Assembly (NCBI GenBank): GCA_015657535.1
Contig: JADHZB010000865.1
Location: 1-64,000 of the forward strand
Direction of reading: 5' to 3'
Origin: Nephromyces sp. MM_2019
Taxonomy: Eukaryota > Apicomplexa > Aconoidasida > Nephromycida
Length of the DNA: 64,000 nt
Position numbers and translations under genes: made by a program. How positions within the stretch are numbered: the first letter of the stretch is position 1; each line of letters begins with the position of its first letter. The notes under the pieces were generated by a model, which made no database searches, was not told the DNA's origin, and saw nothing but the letters and a program-made list of their open reading frames with translations. This document shows, one piece after another, positions 10,529 through 22,776 of this stretch.

Positions 10529-13224
10529 TGATTATGCTAACTTTAATAATCTCAATTTTAAACATTAAGGCCCCTAAAGGAATAACTAGTGTCTTTTTAT
10601 CATCACTTTTTATTTTGAATAGAGATTGGCCTCGAAGCCACTTTGTCTGTTTGAGAAATCAACCTTTCAAAGGGCTCAGCTTATTTTCACATTATAAACA
10701 AAATTTCAGAGATCATAACTTAAAATTAAAGCAAAATTCTTATAAATTTTTCTTGTTTCTTATCTAAAATTTTACCTAAAATGATAAAAGTAAAAGATAT
10801 TAAACTGAGAAACTACTAGAATTACGACAACATTCAGCTCTCACTAAAAAAGGATGTGTAGAACTCAGATGTAGACATAATCAAATTAAATAACATTAGC
10901 TTTTCTATTTGCTCAGTTTGGTGGAAATTACACTTTGTTTATGATAGTCGCTGAAATACAGGCCAAAAATTGAAATCTAAGCAATAAAACAGTATACTAG
11001 ATTAAGAGTGAAAATTGCTAGTAAAACAAATGATAAAATTTCAAGGTAATTGATACCAATTAATTTAAAGAGTTTTTATAGTTTTAATAGCTTTTCTATT
11101 ATCGATTTTCTAGTTAAAAATTCTTTAAATAACTTGGTTTCAATTAATTTCGCATAAAACAACGGTTCTCGTGGCAACTCTAAAATTCTAATTGGAATTT
11201 TGTAACAAACTAGCTGCTAGCTGTAATATACATTTGCTAATAAATTCTAAAAGTGTGCTTAGTAATGAATTTAGAATAAAATATTTCAATTTTTACTGAA
11301 ATTTGTGGATTTTTAAGTTACTTTAAATATCAAATAATTCCATTACCAAAATTGAACATTTTAAAATTAACCTACAACTCAATTTATTTGGATTTCGAGA
11401 TTAAATAAACTGTGGGTTTTTAACTTATTTTTAATTTGAATTTTGTTGGATAAAGCAGCATCAATTTTTGAGTGACTTTGTATTTTAACAATCAACTCAA
11501 GGCTTTGGACAATATCATAAGCATAAAAAAGCAAATTAAAAAATTCCTTAAAATCATATCATTTTCCCAGGTATAACAATTAAATTTTTAACCTCACTTT
11601 AACAAATGCTGTGTTCTTGATTAAATTCTGTGTTAGCTTTTAAGTAACATTTTAAATCTTAAAGTGGTGTATAGCCTAGAAGCTATTACAGCAAGAAAAA
11701 TGGATCCCATGTTGTCATTTTTAACTTTTTATGATTTTTAAGTAGTTCAAAGATGTTATTTATATTTTATTGAACGACGATTTGTTACGCATATACACCT
11801 TATTCGTGTAGCATTGTTAGTTAATTTTTTAAAAGTTTATTTTTAAGCTTGTGATTTTGTTAGTAATGGTGCATTGCCTCAAAAGTGATAAAGTTAAAGT
11901 AGTAGCTACTCATCCTTGAATGAGGCTTTTAAGGAATTTTAAGATCATTTAACAGGCTAGACGTCATGTTAGAACTTTTTCTACGACACAAAGTTTAATT
12001 TGTTAAACACAAGCATTGACTCACTGCTCTTTCTAGCTAGTATAAATCAGATCTTGGCTGATAATTTCCAACTTTGGCGACTATTGTAGGTATAGCTCTA
12101 CTAGCTATTTTACCCAAAGTATCCAAATAAACTTGTGTACTTAAACAAGTCTGGAACCTAACCAATTTCAAACAATTCCATAACTCTAGTTGTTTATGCT
12201 CAACAAGCCTTAGTGTTAAAAGTGAATTTAGTAATCACATTGCATGGTAGAAACTGACATTAGGAATTCAGCCCAAATTTTGTAATAATAACTCAATCAA
12301 TTCATGAAATTTGTGTATCATCATTACATTTATTTTTGACATGTTTCATAATTTAAATGTCCTAACCATCAAATTCGAAAAATTTGAAATCTTTTATCTA
12401 AGAAAATTCCTTGTGGTTCAAAAATATGGGAAACCATAGGGTTTTTTGATCACCAATAATATAATTTGCCATTCTTATAATATATCACCTCGTAACATTT
12501 CAAGTTTTGTCATCCTAAAGCGTTGAATCTAAAAACTTGGTTGATTCTAAATACAAATAAATATAGTAGTAATTTTTTTATAATTTTTGCTAACATCTAT
12601 CTAATTCACTGTTATTGAACACAGACAATGCAAGATTTCAAACTGAAAAACACATTTCAATTGTAACCTACACTTCGTTACAACGAGCCTATAGGAAAAT
12701 TTCAAATTCACACAAACTTTTTAATTTTTCTGTTTTCTACCGTCGTAAATTCTTGTTTTAACATTATATAAGAAGCATTTGGCCTGACAAGCTTGCTTCG
12801 AAATTAAATCCTAACACCACTTTACAGCATATTCACAAACTATATATCCTTTAAACAAACACATTACATAGTTCACACATGTATAAATTCTACATGTCCC
12901 ATTAGCACACAAACTAGATATGCCTTTCTAGTACAAACGTACTGTCATTGCATTTAAACCACACAAACTCAAACTGTCCACAACTCACTCCAAACAAACT
13001 AATTTTTATAATTCACACTCGCACATGCACCCACACCCTGGTAACTCACCCTAAACACCTATTCACAGACCAGATTCTCTAAAAGTAATCACAAATCGTA
13101 GAAAATCTTTTTAGCTAGCCTAAGTTTTCAAAAAACTTGCAATTTTATTCCTCAGGCTAAATCAAATTAGAAGAAGAATATAAACTATTGCAAATCTCAA
13201 TGGGATATTTTACTGCATACAAAC
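10529..13224. other. 2.7-kb spacer before the ABCD gene
   Basis: AT-rich, many stops in all frames. The 79-codon frame at 10528-10767 directly follows the previous stop and has no family resemblance. From about 12780 to 13060 the + strand is conspicuously A/C-rich (ACA, CAC, TCACAC words), probably promoter or 5' leader of the ABCD gene. No gene seen. Confidence 0.5.
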
Positions 13225-15745
13225 TTGAAGATGACTCTTAAACACCTCCTCTCTTCTTTCCTAAACTCTCTACCAACCAAACTTAAATCACAGGTAAAAC
13301 TTGTTCTCCAGAGATATCATCTAAGACCTATAATCCTGGTAATTATAATTGTTATTGCATCTTGCACTTCTGCTTACTATAAACACCAATGGTTAGCAAT
13401 CCTTCTTAAGTTTCTTAAGAAGCTGAAATTCAACAAAGATGAAGAGGCCAAAACGGAAAATGAAACATCAATTTTCCGAAACTTTCCATCTAGGAGAGTT
13501 GAAACCGCCTTGAAATCCAATCTTTCAGAATTGAGTTTATTGATTCGTGACAAGGATAAGAGCATGAGCATGGATGAATTCACATTTCAAGAAACTCATG
13601 AAACTACAATTATAGATTCAACAACTTCAAAGAGTACAGCTTCTTCACCAAATATATCTTTAACTCCACACCCGGCCTCAACATTGAATCCATTTATGCT
13701 GAGTCTATCTAAGCAAAAGAGTCATTTGAGAATTTTACTTGAAAGCTTTAAAAAATTTTTTGCAGCTGATTTCATCGTCTTCAAGAAGGCACTCTTACTC
13801 AGTCGTATAGCTGTTCCTTCTTTCTTTTGTAAAGAAAGTGCGACTATCCTTTTATTACTTTGTGCACTTATTTCCAGAACATTCCTTAGTATATGGATTG
13901 CATCTATACATGGATCAGTAGTAAAGACCATTATAGATTTGGATTTTAAAACCTTTATGAAATGTATCTTAATCCTGATAGGATACTCTTTACCCGCATC
14001 ATTTGTAAATTCCTCAATAGATTACCTCAATAACATCTTAGCTTTGTTATTTCGTAGAAGATTAACTTATAGTTTCTTAAGAAGATATCTACTTAATATG
14101 GTCTTCTACCACATATCAAACATAGATAAACGAATTGCACACCCTGATCAAAGGCTAACAGATGATATAACAAAGTGGTCACAATCTTTGGCTTCACTCT
14201 TTTCAAGCATAACTAAACCTATTCTAGATATTCTATTTCTATCACAAAAACTATCTCAGACTGTAGGACTTCGAGGACCTCTTATAATTATTACTTGGTA
14301 CTCACTTTCTGCAGTCCTTACACTATTTATTGCCCCAGCATTTGGTAAATATACAGCAGATACACAATCATTTGAAGGGGAATATCGACACGTACATACC
14401 AGCATTGTTAAGCACAGTGAAGAAATTGCTTTCTATCGGGGTAACTACTTTGAACTTAAAAGAGTTGTTACTTCATTTGAAAAGCTTTGGAAGCATGCTA
14501 AAAAGGTTTTGCTGAAAAGGCTATTTATGGGATGTTTTGACAACCTCTTGGTAAAACAAGGAGCTGTAATTGTTGGTTATGGTGTTGTAGTTCTACCTGT
14601 ATTTGGACAAAAAAAACTTGATTACCTTAATAAAATTAAATACAATCCTTCCCAACTAACTTTAGACTATGTGAGAAATTCCTCCCTCCTAATTAATTTA
14701 GCTAAGGCAATTGGTCGCTTAGTTGTCTCTTATAAGGAAATTCAAACACTTAATGGACTCACTGGACTGATTTGTGAATTTAATGACGCTTTGAATGATT
14801 TACAAGATGGCTTATATAAAGACTTGTCAAATGAAGGTAACCAAGTATATAGCATCATGAAAAATAAGGGAGAATTCATTGATGCCGAATACATTAAATT
14901 TGAAGATGCACCAATTGTCACACCCAAGGGAGAGATACTTCTTAATTCAATTAGCTTTTCAATATCTTGTGGAAGTAATCTTTTTATTTTGGGCCCAAAC
15001 GGTTGCGGCAAATCAACACTTTTCAGGATCTTGGGAGAATTATGGCCACTAAATGGAGGGAAAGTGTATAAACCATCTTCGACCCAATTGTTTTATATTC
15101 CTCAAAGACCATATCTACCTTATGGCACCCTCAGAGATCAAATTATATATCCAGACACCAAGGAAGCTTTTATGGAGAAGGGTTATAGTGACAATTACCT
15201 TGAAACCTTACTAGATAATGTTGCACTGTTGTACCTATTCACAAATAGAGCTAATAAAGACTTTGATTGCCAAAAGAATTGGGAGGATCAACTCTCTGGT
15301 ATTACAAAATCGAGTATCTCTTTTACAACATATTTCTAGTTTATCATTCTTATTATAATTTATAAATATTAAATGCACCTATATTAAAGCTCACCAACAT
15401 AGTTAACCTTAATTTTAAATTATTCAATAAAAATTACACAATGTTTTTTCAGGAGGAGAGAAACAAAGATTAGCAGTAGCCCGAGTATGTTATCATCGTC
15501 CCGTTTTCGCTATTTTGGACGAGGCTACCAGTGCAGTTTCCGTAGATATTGAAGGCAGTCTATATAAATACATGATTGACGAAGGAATTACTTTGATCAC
15601 GATCTCGCATCGTTTACACCTACTAAGATTTCACCATTATATTCTCCGTTTCGACGGGATGTCAAATTGGACCTTTGAAGTAAATGATACTAAAAATGTA
15701 TCGCGAATTCAAAGCTACTCTAATTTCATGAAATTGGCCGATTAA
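13225..15745 (+). CDS. ABC subfamily D half transporter (peroxisomal fatty acyl-CoA type)
   Basis: Half-size ABC transporter of the ALDP/PMP70 class, which dimerises in the peroxisomal membrane and imports acyl-CoAs at the cost of ATP. Exons 13225-15298 and 15453-15745, intron 154 nt; the intron splits LSG|GEKQ exactly inside the signature motif. 788 aa. Visible: an early membrane helix at about 37-55; a polar, Ser/Thr-rich insert of about 100 residues; the ABC membrane domain; the D-family EAA-like motif EEIAFYRG near residue 399; Walker A GPNGCGKST near 590; Q-loop IPQRPYLPYGTLRDQI; signature LSGGEKQR; Walker B VFAILDEATSAVS; H-loop ISHR. The phrases YHRPVFAILDEATSAVS and ISHRLHLLRFHHYILRFDG are typical of subfamily D. 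Longer than usual because of the N-terminal extension. Mitochondrial or plastid location cannot be excluded. Confidence 0.93.
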
Positions 15746-16481
15746 GAATCTTATGATCTATAATTTCTAAACGAAGCATATCTAACTCTAATTTATAGAG
15801 AAATAGCTTGGGAACACCTAGGCAACCATAAAAAATTATTTTATTTTATTCTTTATATAAACTCCTGTGTTTGACAATCTATCAAGCTGTAAATAATAAT
15901 TCATTACATAAATTTATGACTTTTTAAACTACTTTTTTTACTTTTGTATATCACACTATTAATTTTCAGAATTAATCCTATTTTATGAACTCAGTCAACC
16001 CAAATAGCTATTTTAATACCAAAAAATGTTCAATAATTATTCTAGCCTATAATATAACTTGATTCATTATGACCAGTTTTAGTACTCCATAACAACTTAT
16101 CGTACATCATTTGATCTCGATTCAACTTATAACAATGATTACTGAATAACAAAGTAATTTGCTATTAACATATATATTTAACTTATGCTATCGTATTTTT
16201 ACAAATTCATATTAGATTTTTTCAAATTAAAACCACTTCTAAATTTGAAATATACACATATATAATAACTACCTAATAGAATTAAATTAATTATAATCTT
16301 GAATTTTATGTGATCCAAGAATATAAATCTCATTTCTCTTTGTCATGACACCTTTGAAAGTTTATGAGAGTTTTGTTAAAGTTTTGAATTAAAATTATTG
16401 ATTGATTTATTACATAGTTATATAAACAACATTTAATAATAATATATTGATGGTTTCAATTTAATTTATTAAGTCAGTTTC
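15746..16481. other. Convergent 3' spacer
   Basis: About 735 bp between the ABCD stop and the stop of the small minus-strand gene. AT-rich, no frame or structure noticed. Confidence 0.5.
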
Positions 16482-17801
16482 TTAATCTGTTGTTTCCTCG
16501 ATTACAGGAACACCATATGGGTATGCAGTCCAAGGATTGGCTTGAATATACATGCCAGAAGGATCCTTTGGTGTCATAGATGAATACTGAAATTTTGTTT
16601 TCAAAAAAAAATTTTATTTTAACAAATAAAATAAATCTATCTGATATTTTCTTAGTAGAAAAATATATGGATAATTAAGACTTAGGATTAATTTAAAAAT
16701 TTTTGAAATTGTTCAGTTAATTCGATTAAACCAAAGGAATAATATGAAATTGATTAAAGTATTTCAAAGTAGCATATCCAAACAGTCGAAAATATTTTGG
16801 TAGTATTTTATTAAAACTTTATTCAAAACAATATATGTAAATTAAGCTAGATTTAGTAAAATATAACTGCAAAATTTAGAATAGTTCCAGAGTAATTAAT
16901 TACATTATGATTTTGAGATATATATATATTAATACTCACATATGGTACAATATCATCCATTTTAGTTGGCTTCATCTCATCCCCTGTAAGATTGATTAGT
17001 TATGTAAAATTGTGAAGCTGGTTAAATTTTTGTGTAGTAAGGTTTCAAAAACTATCACTACAGATTGTTATCAGATAGTTAAGTCACTTTTCATACATTA
17101 CTACTGTTGTGGTGTAAAATGATCTAGGCTGTGATAGAATAATTTGTTAAAGATTCCTTGGATATAACTATAGGTAATTTAAAGCATTTATTAGTTAAGT
17201 CAGAGCGATTCAAGGCACAAATAGTTAGAGCTAATTATATAGGTCAGAATAATTTATCATCATCCAGTAAATAATTACATTTATATCCAACAGTTGGTGG
17301 CTTTATAGGATATCTTTTTGGCGCAATTGGAAAATGAAATATAGGTGTAGTTGTGTCTGGACATTTTGGATTAGTTCCTGCGAGGAACTTTTCAAAGTCT
17401 GCGACACATGACTGTGGGTATCCAGGTAAAACTGAGCTCAAGAACCTTTGTGATTCTGAATCAATTAAATTAATAAAAAACTTTAGCTAAAACCTTGATA
17501 TTAATCATTATAGCTTCACATGGAATCTTATTGATAGCAAGTTTAAAAATTGAAACTTGCAAATATATAAAGAATTTTGTTGGCACTTAATTTCGAAATT
17601 CAAAATATATTTACTTTGATACTCTTAAAACATCCATTAAGAGTCAAATCCTAATATGCTTATGTATTGAAATTTATTAAGCAAAATTTTTTTATAAAAA
17701 TCACGCTAACCTTTGCTGGATTGACCACTTTCTGGATTTGTCGACTTTTTTGTATACATTTTTAATGCTTTGATTACAATCTGAGTATGTATATATGGCA
17801 T
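16482..17801 (-). CDS. Unrecognised four-exon small protein, 138 aa
   Basis: Reconstructed from splice logic. Exons in order 17801-17711, 17455-17279, 16983-16940 and 16586-16482, with donors GTTAGC, GTAATT and GTGAGT, all phases agreeing, ending EETTD and TAA. The product starts MPYIHTQIVIKALKMYTKK (amphipathic, basic, acid-free start, compatible with a mitochondrial protein). It contains two Cys (SCVAD, KCPDT) and is rich in Pro and Tyr (FPIAPKRYPIKPP, NPWTAYPYGVP). No membrane segment. I do not recognise it. One idea is a lineage-specific respiratory-complex subunit, but nothing in the sequence proves that. The second exon could alternatively run to a TGA at about 17244, giving a shorter protein; the four-exon model is preferred because the downstream exons keep an open frame with good splice sites. 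Confidence 0.65.
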
Positions 17802-19238
17802 ATTTTTAGAGGATATTTTTGTGCTCTTTTACTTAGTTTATAATTTCTGTTTATATATATTTTTTTTTTAAGCACTACAAAAAACATTAGAGATAGTTAT
17901 TATACTTAAGAGAGGCTCACCGTGATGATCCTAATGTGTAGGAGAAGTAACAATTTTACACTCAACGGGAAAAATTTCAAGAGTTAAAAACTATTTTGAA
18001 ATTATCTTAAAACAATTCTACTAAGCTGGATTTTTGAATTGAGAGTAAAACAAATAACTATATTTTGTAGCAAAATGATATTTGATTATATATTTCATTA
18101 AATATAAGCTGTAAAAAGTGCTTCAACAAGTATCAAACTAATAATAAACTTGAGTGGTCTTGAGAATCTACTGAAAATATTTTAATTAGTGGAATAGTTT
18201 CGAAGGGTTAGATGAAGTTTTAAATTCACAATTACTATTTTAATTCAGATTTATAAACTCTCTATTACCAATAAGATTTTTATCTATGTGTTTAAAAAAT
18301 ATTGATTCATGAATTTGTTAATAAAATATACTAGTAGTGAAAACATGATCAATGTTTGGGACTGTTACATTATTACCAATTAACTAGCTTTCTACATGTA
18401 AACATTGCCACCCCGAATTTTATATAATAAAATCTTATTTCTTTGATTTCTTTTTACTACAAAGTTAGTTAGTTGTTTTCATTTGTTTTGTTAATTAATA
18501 CTGGCACAATCTCAATGTAAATCTGTTTTGAGTTTGTTCAAATGCTATATAGTATGAGTTTTTCTTCAAAAGTTTATATTTCTCATTCTAGGTAGCAATA
18601 AAAAGCCTTATGTCAGCTGGTTAATTCATGCTTTTTTATTGCTAAATAGCTTTAAAATTGTGCTAGCAACCTTATGGTTTGTTTATATCATTGAGCATGT
18701 GCTTAACTTAGTGTTCAATGCAATTACTATCTTGCTATAGTATGTAATCAAAACATAACATCATAATTTCTTATATTTTTAGCAAGACTTGTTAACGTTA
18801 AATAGAAAAAAGATCCTTGGTGCTTCGAAGTTCTTATTTATCGTTTACTTTTTGTAGTTTGTGTTATTCATCTTAAATTAATTATCCTGTGTACTATTAA
18901 ATCGAAATAAAAAATAATCCAAATGAAAGTTTGTTATTTTATATATTCAGTTGTTCTTGAATAGTTTATGTAGTAAGTGAAACACAAAAATATATTATAG
19001 TTGCTAGAAGTGATCTGAATATCTAGACTAAAAACTTAATAAAGTAATAAAAGTAAATAATAAAAGTAAATAGTAATGGAATTGAATATAATATTATAAA
19101 AAAGGAGATTGAACATTTTTAATTTTATAAAATAGTTGAAAATAACAGATTCTATACTACCATACGAGTTAAAGCAAAGTAAATAATATTTATTTTTAAG
19201 GAGGGCTAAAATATAAATTGGCTCTTCTAAATTGTTAT
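17802..19238. other. Spacer between the 138-aa gene and MOCS1A
   Basis: 1.4 kb of AT-rich sequence between two same-strand genes; no open frame or repeat worth naming. Confidence 0.5.
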
Positions 19239-21776
19239 TTAACCACCTATTCGTACCATGGACCTATTCAAATCTGCATTCTCGTTTAGAAATTCCATAC
19301 CTGTTGTAACAAAGCAAATTAAATAAAAGGTGGTTAAGATATTAGTTACTTATTCATCATGTAGAGGTTAATGAAAAGCCAAAGGGCTTGCTAATTAAAG
19401 GTTTATATAAAAGAATTGATAACTAACCACCATGTTTTTCAGCCTTTTCTGACAAAGCTGTAGAAAGAACATTGACTAATTCATTGTCTGAAAGATTGGC
19501 TCTAAGGATATCTCGTACTAAATACTCCTTAGTTCCAAATAGGCAGTTTTTTAGGTTTCCATCAGCTGTGAGTCTGAGTAGCAATCAAATGAGGCTGTTT
19601 GGTACTAGTTCAGTAGAGATTTTGATATGGGAAATTAGGATTTGATTATTAAAATTGGGGCGATAAAGTTTGTCAATATAGTAGAGGGCTTTTAGTTGCT
19701 TAAGCTAACAGTGGTTGTGCTAAAAAATAGGATATGAATTGATTTTTTTTGTATAATTCACCTTAGTCGATTGCAAGTGGAACAAAACATGTCAGACATT
19801 GAAGATATAATACCAAATGAACCTTTAAAGCCTAACACAGAGTACATTTCAGAAGTTTCACTTTTACTGGTTTTTAGTTTATAAGTTTCTGGGTACTCAT
19901 TATATACAGTTCTTAGAATTTCAGCCTTTGTGAATAACTTTCTATCATTCCAACCTATCCGAGCATAATGGTGTATAGATAATTAGTGAACAGTAAGTAG
20001 CTTTAGTATGATATGCTTTAGGTGTAAAAGATTAAAATTAAAAATGATGTTAAAATTTTGAGGAAGCAAATCATTTTATAATAAATTCATAATAAATTAT
20101 GAGCTTTGTAGTATGATTAAATAAAAGAGTGATTTTTATTTAAATCATAAATATGAACAGAAATATGATGTCTTATTGTTTACCGTTCTTTGTAAAAGGC
20201 ATATATTCTATAAAACGTATTTCAATAGGCCATTCCTGAGTGAGCCTAACAAAGTCATTGATTTCCTGTATATAAATCAATTTTAAAAAGATTCATATAA
20301 TTGTTAGAGGAGATTAGGCATGGTTTCCAATGCGATAAAATTTCAGGAAAGAGTCAAATATGGTTTGACTTAGATTATGTGTGATATACTTCCCTACCCA
20401 ACACTGAATTATGTGTATCTAATTTATTTTGGAAAGTAACATAGATTAATAAGAAAATAGTGCAATTTATAAAAATTCATATGCATTTATATAATTAATT
20501 AGGGTTTTTAAAACATACATCATCATTGAAACCTCTCATAATGACACAATTGATCTTGATTTTGCAAAAATCGGACTCTATTAAGGCCTCTATTGTCTTA
20601 TAAAAAGTTAAATAAAATAATTAAGTAAGCCTTCCTCTTAAGTTTCAAAATTTAGATAGTTTTTTTTCTCCAAAGTTTACTGTTATAATTTGAAGGTTAT
20701 CATACCTGCCAAACTTTTTTAAAGCCATTCCGTCGAGTTACTATTATGTATTTTGCGGGTATAAGGGTGTCTAAGCTATAAGGAGAGAAAATATAAGGAT
20801 CTATTAAATGTGGTCTGATATTAATTAAAAATAGGATTAACCTTATATTCATTGCATTCATTTGGGCATCTTGTATTTCGGAAATAAATCTGTTCAAAAC
20901 TATAGCATTGGTTGTCATGCCAAAGGTTTCTAGGCCTGGGATCCTGGATAAGCCCAAAATTAAATCCTTAAAATCCTTGCGTATAGTTGGCTGAGATTAT
21001 TAAATAAATATTAACAAAAATAATCTACCTAACATAGTTTTAGTAATCATACTTACTTCTCCACCAGTCAAACGGATCTTTCGTACGCCTGCCTTGGCAC
21101 AAATGTTCGCAAAACGGATGATCTGTTATTGGTATGTATATCAATTTTGCCCAAATATTTGAGTTAAGATCTTCATGGATAAGCTAACCTCGGGTGTTGT
21201 GAGCATCCATTCTTCAGGTGAAAGTGGTACACCCTCCGCCGGCATACAATACTATAAAAAAAATTATACTGACAGATTCAAAAAATAAATTACGATTCTG
21301 AGAATGTTAATCATACAAAACTCTATACAATTATTTATGAGCTAGGTTTAAGGGCTGAATAAATTGTGGATTGTGCTGATCACCCTTTTCACTTTGAATA
21401 TACTATACCGAAGTAATTAAAAAAAACTTTATTTAGTTAATAAAATGTATGTGCTCAATGTGTATCTTATTTCCACCTGGCATCTTAAGTTGCACTTTTC
21501 GATTAGTGAAATTCTAAGATAATCATGGAAACGGCCGTAGTTATCCTGCAGGCATCTTTTCCATTTTGGGTCAATTTCTACAGGGACGAATTGTCTATCA
21601 TATTTTTTTAAAGGCCTATTTTTACATTCTTCGCTTGAGTAAATCTTATCTAAAATAGGAATTTCAGGTTCACATATTCTACTTGATAGTGAGCCAAAGT
21701 TACTCTGTTGATAAGCTAAATGAAATAAATTACAATTTCTTCCATTATGAAGGGATCGCTTTAGGCTAGGAATCAT
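19239..21776 (-). CDS. MOCS1: MOCS1A / MoaA GTP 3',8-cyclase (molybdenum cofactor step 1)
   Basis: Radical-SAM enzyme that turns GTP into the cyclic precursor of molybdopterin (with MoaC). Ten exons: 21776-21477, 21251-21189, 21122-21057, 20990-20842, 20775-20706, 20596-20519, 20265-20184, 19954-19762, 19573-19428 and 19300-19239, 402 aa, all phases consistent. The radical-SAM cluster motif CNLRCQYC (C95, C99, C102) follows the typical phrase RISLIEKC. Further motifs are IRLTGGEPTIR, TTNAIV, NISLDTL, INCVIMRGFNDD, IRFIEYMPF, and the second cluster site [22 protein letters not shown]-like (C327, C330, C344). The chain ends in Gly-Gly, the C-terminal pair required for MoaA activity, so it is a stand-alone MoaA with no fused MoaC. 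The first about 80 residues precede the MoaA core and may target an organelle. Unusual cofactor gene for an apicomplexan. Confidence 0.95.
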
Positions 21777-22776
21777 TTTTTATAGTAAGTATAAAGGTAT
21801 AGTAATTCATTCTAAAATCTATTTAGTGTTGGAAGGATATTTTGTGTGTTTAAATTTTAAAAATCAAAGTCTGGACCTCAAATAAACAAAATAACGAGGT
21901 CATAAATCTAAGTAAGCTAATAGCTAATTGCTTCCATTTTCGACTTTTGGGTGTCCCATAAGCTTCCATATTAGGTGTGATGGATGAAAGCCTTAAGCTT
22001 TAGTTAGCTAGTCTTAATATATCCATTATTATGGCTAGTTTGGCTTTATATGTGACCTGTAATCACGAGCTATTGATCGCACACATCAATGGCTTGCGTG
22101 TTAGTCTCAAACACGTCCCCGATTGGCAAACTTTTAAAAGATATTTCATTCCAGACAGCAAGCTATCTTCATAACATTTTCATACATGACCAAGTCAAAT
22201 TTCCAATTTAAAATGCTAATTACTGGATATTTCACCATAAAAACGGATTTAGATCTTATATTTATTCTATTTCATCCTCAACAGCTCCCTGCCTTGAAAG
22301 TTTTATAGAATTATTTAAAAATATACAAAGTAGAAGCTTTTTAATTGTTTTTTATTAGTAATAACCTTGTTAAAATTATCTTTCGAATTAGATAATGGGT
22401 TAGTTGGAAATGATTATACTTGGCATAAAAACTGTGATGGATATTTTTATCATAATCCTGACTCGTAGTTTATCTAACTTGAAATTATCCCTAAAGTGTC
22501 TAATTTGATCCAAGAATATGATCCTTTTACACATTTAGTTTTCTACAGACCTATGTCTTTGGTGAATCTATAATTAAATAAAATAGCTAAATATATTTCA
22601 AATTCAATCAAAATTATAGTGTTATGGGGTAAATTTAAAAAAGTGAATGGTACAGTGCGATAAACTTAAAATTGAAATAATACAAAAAAATAATGACTTG
22701 ATGTTCTAAAGAAATAAGTTAAAAAAAAAATTTACATAAATCCATTTGTGAGATCTCGATGGATTTAGTTAAATAA
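21777..22776. other. Spacer between MOCS1A and the quinone oxidoreductase gene
   Basis: About 1 kb, AT-rich; slightly more G/C around 22020-22140. No gene, tRNA or repeat recognised. Confidence 0.5.

Noticed and set aside
10528..10767. 79-codon frame directly after the 684-aa gene
   Set aside because: Short, AT-driven composition, nothing recognisable; most likely 3' UTR.
22020..22150. GC-richer patch that could be an RNA gene
   Set aside because: I could not fold it by eye into a tRNA cloverleaf and found no B-box-like sequence.
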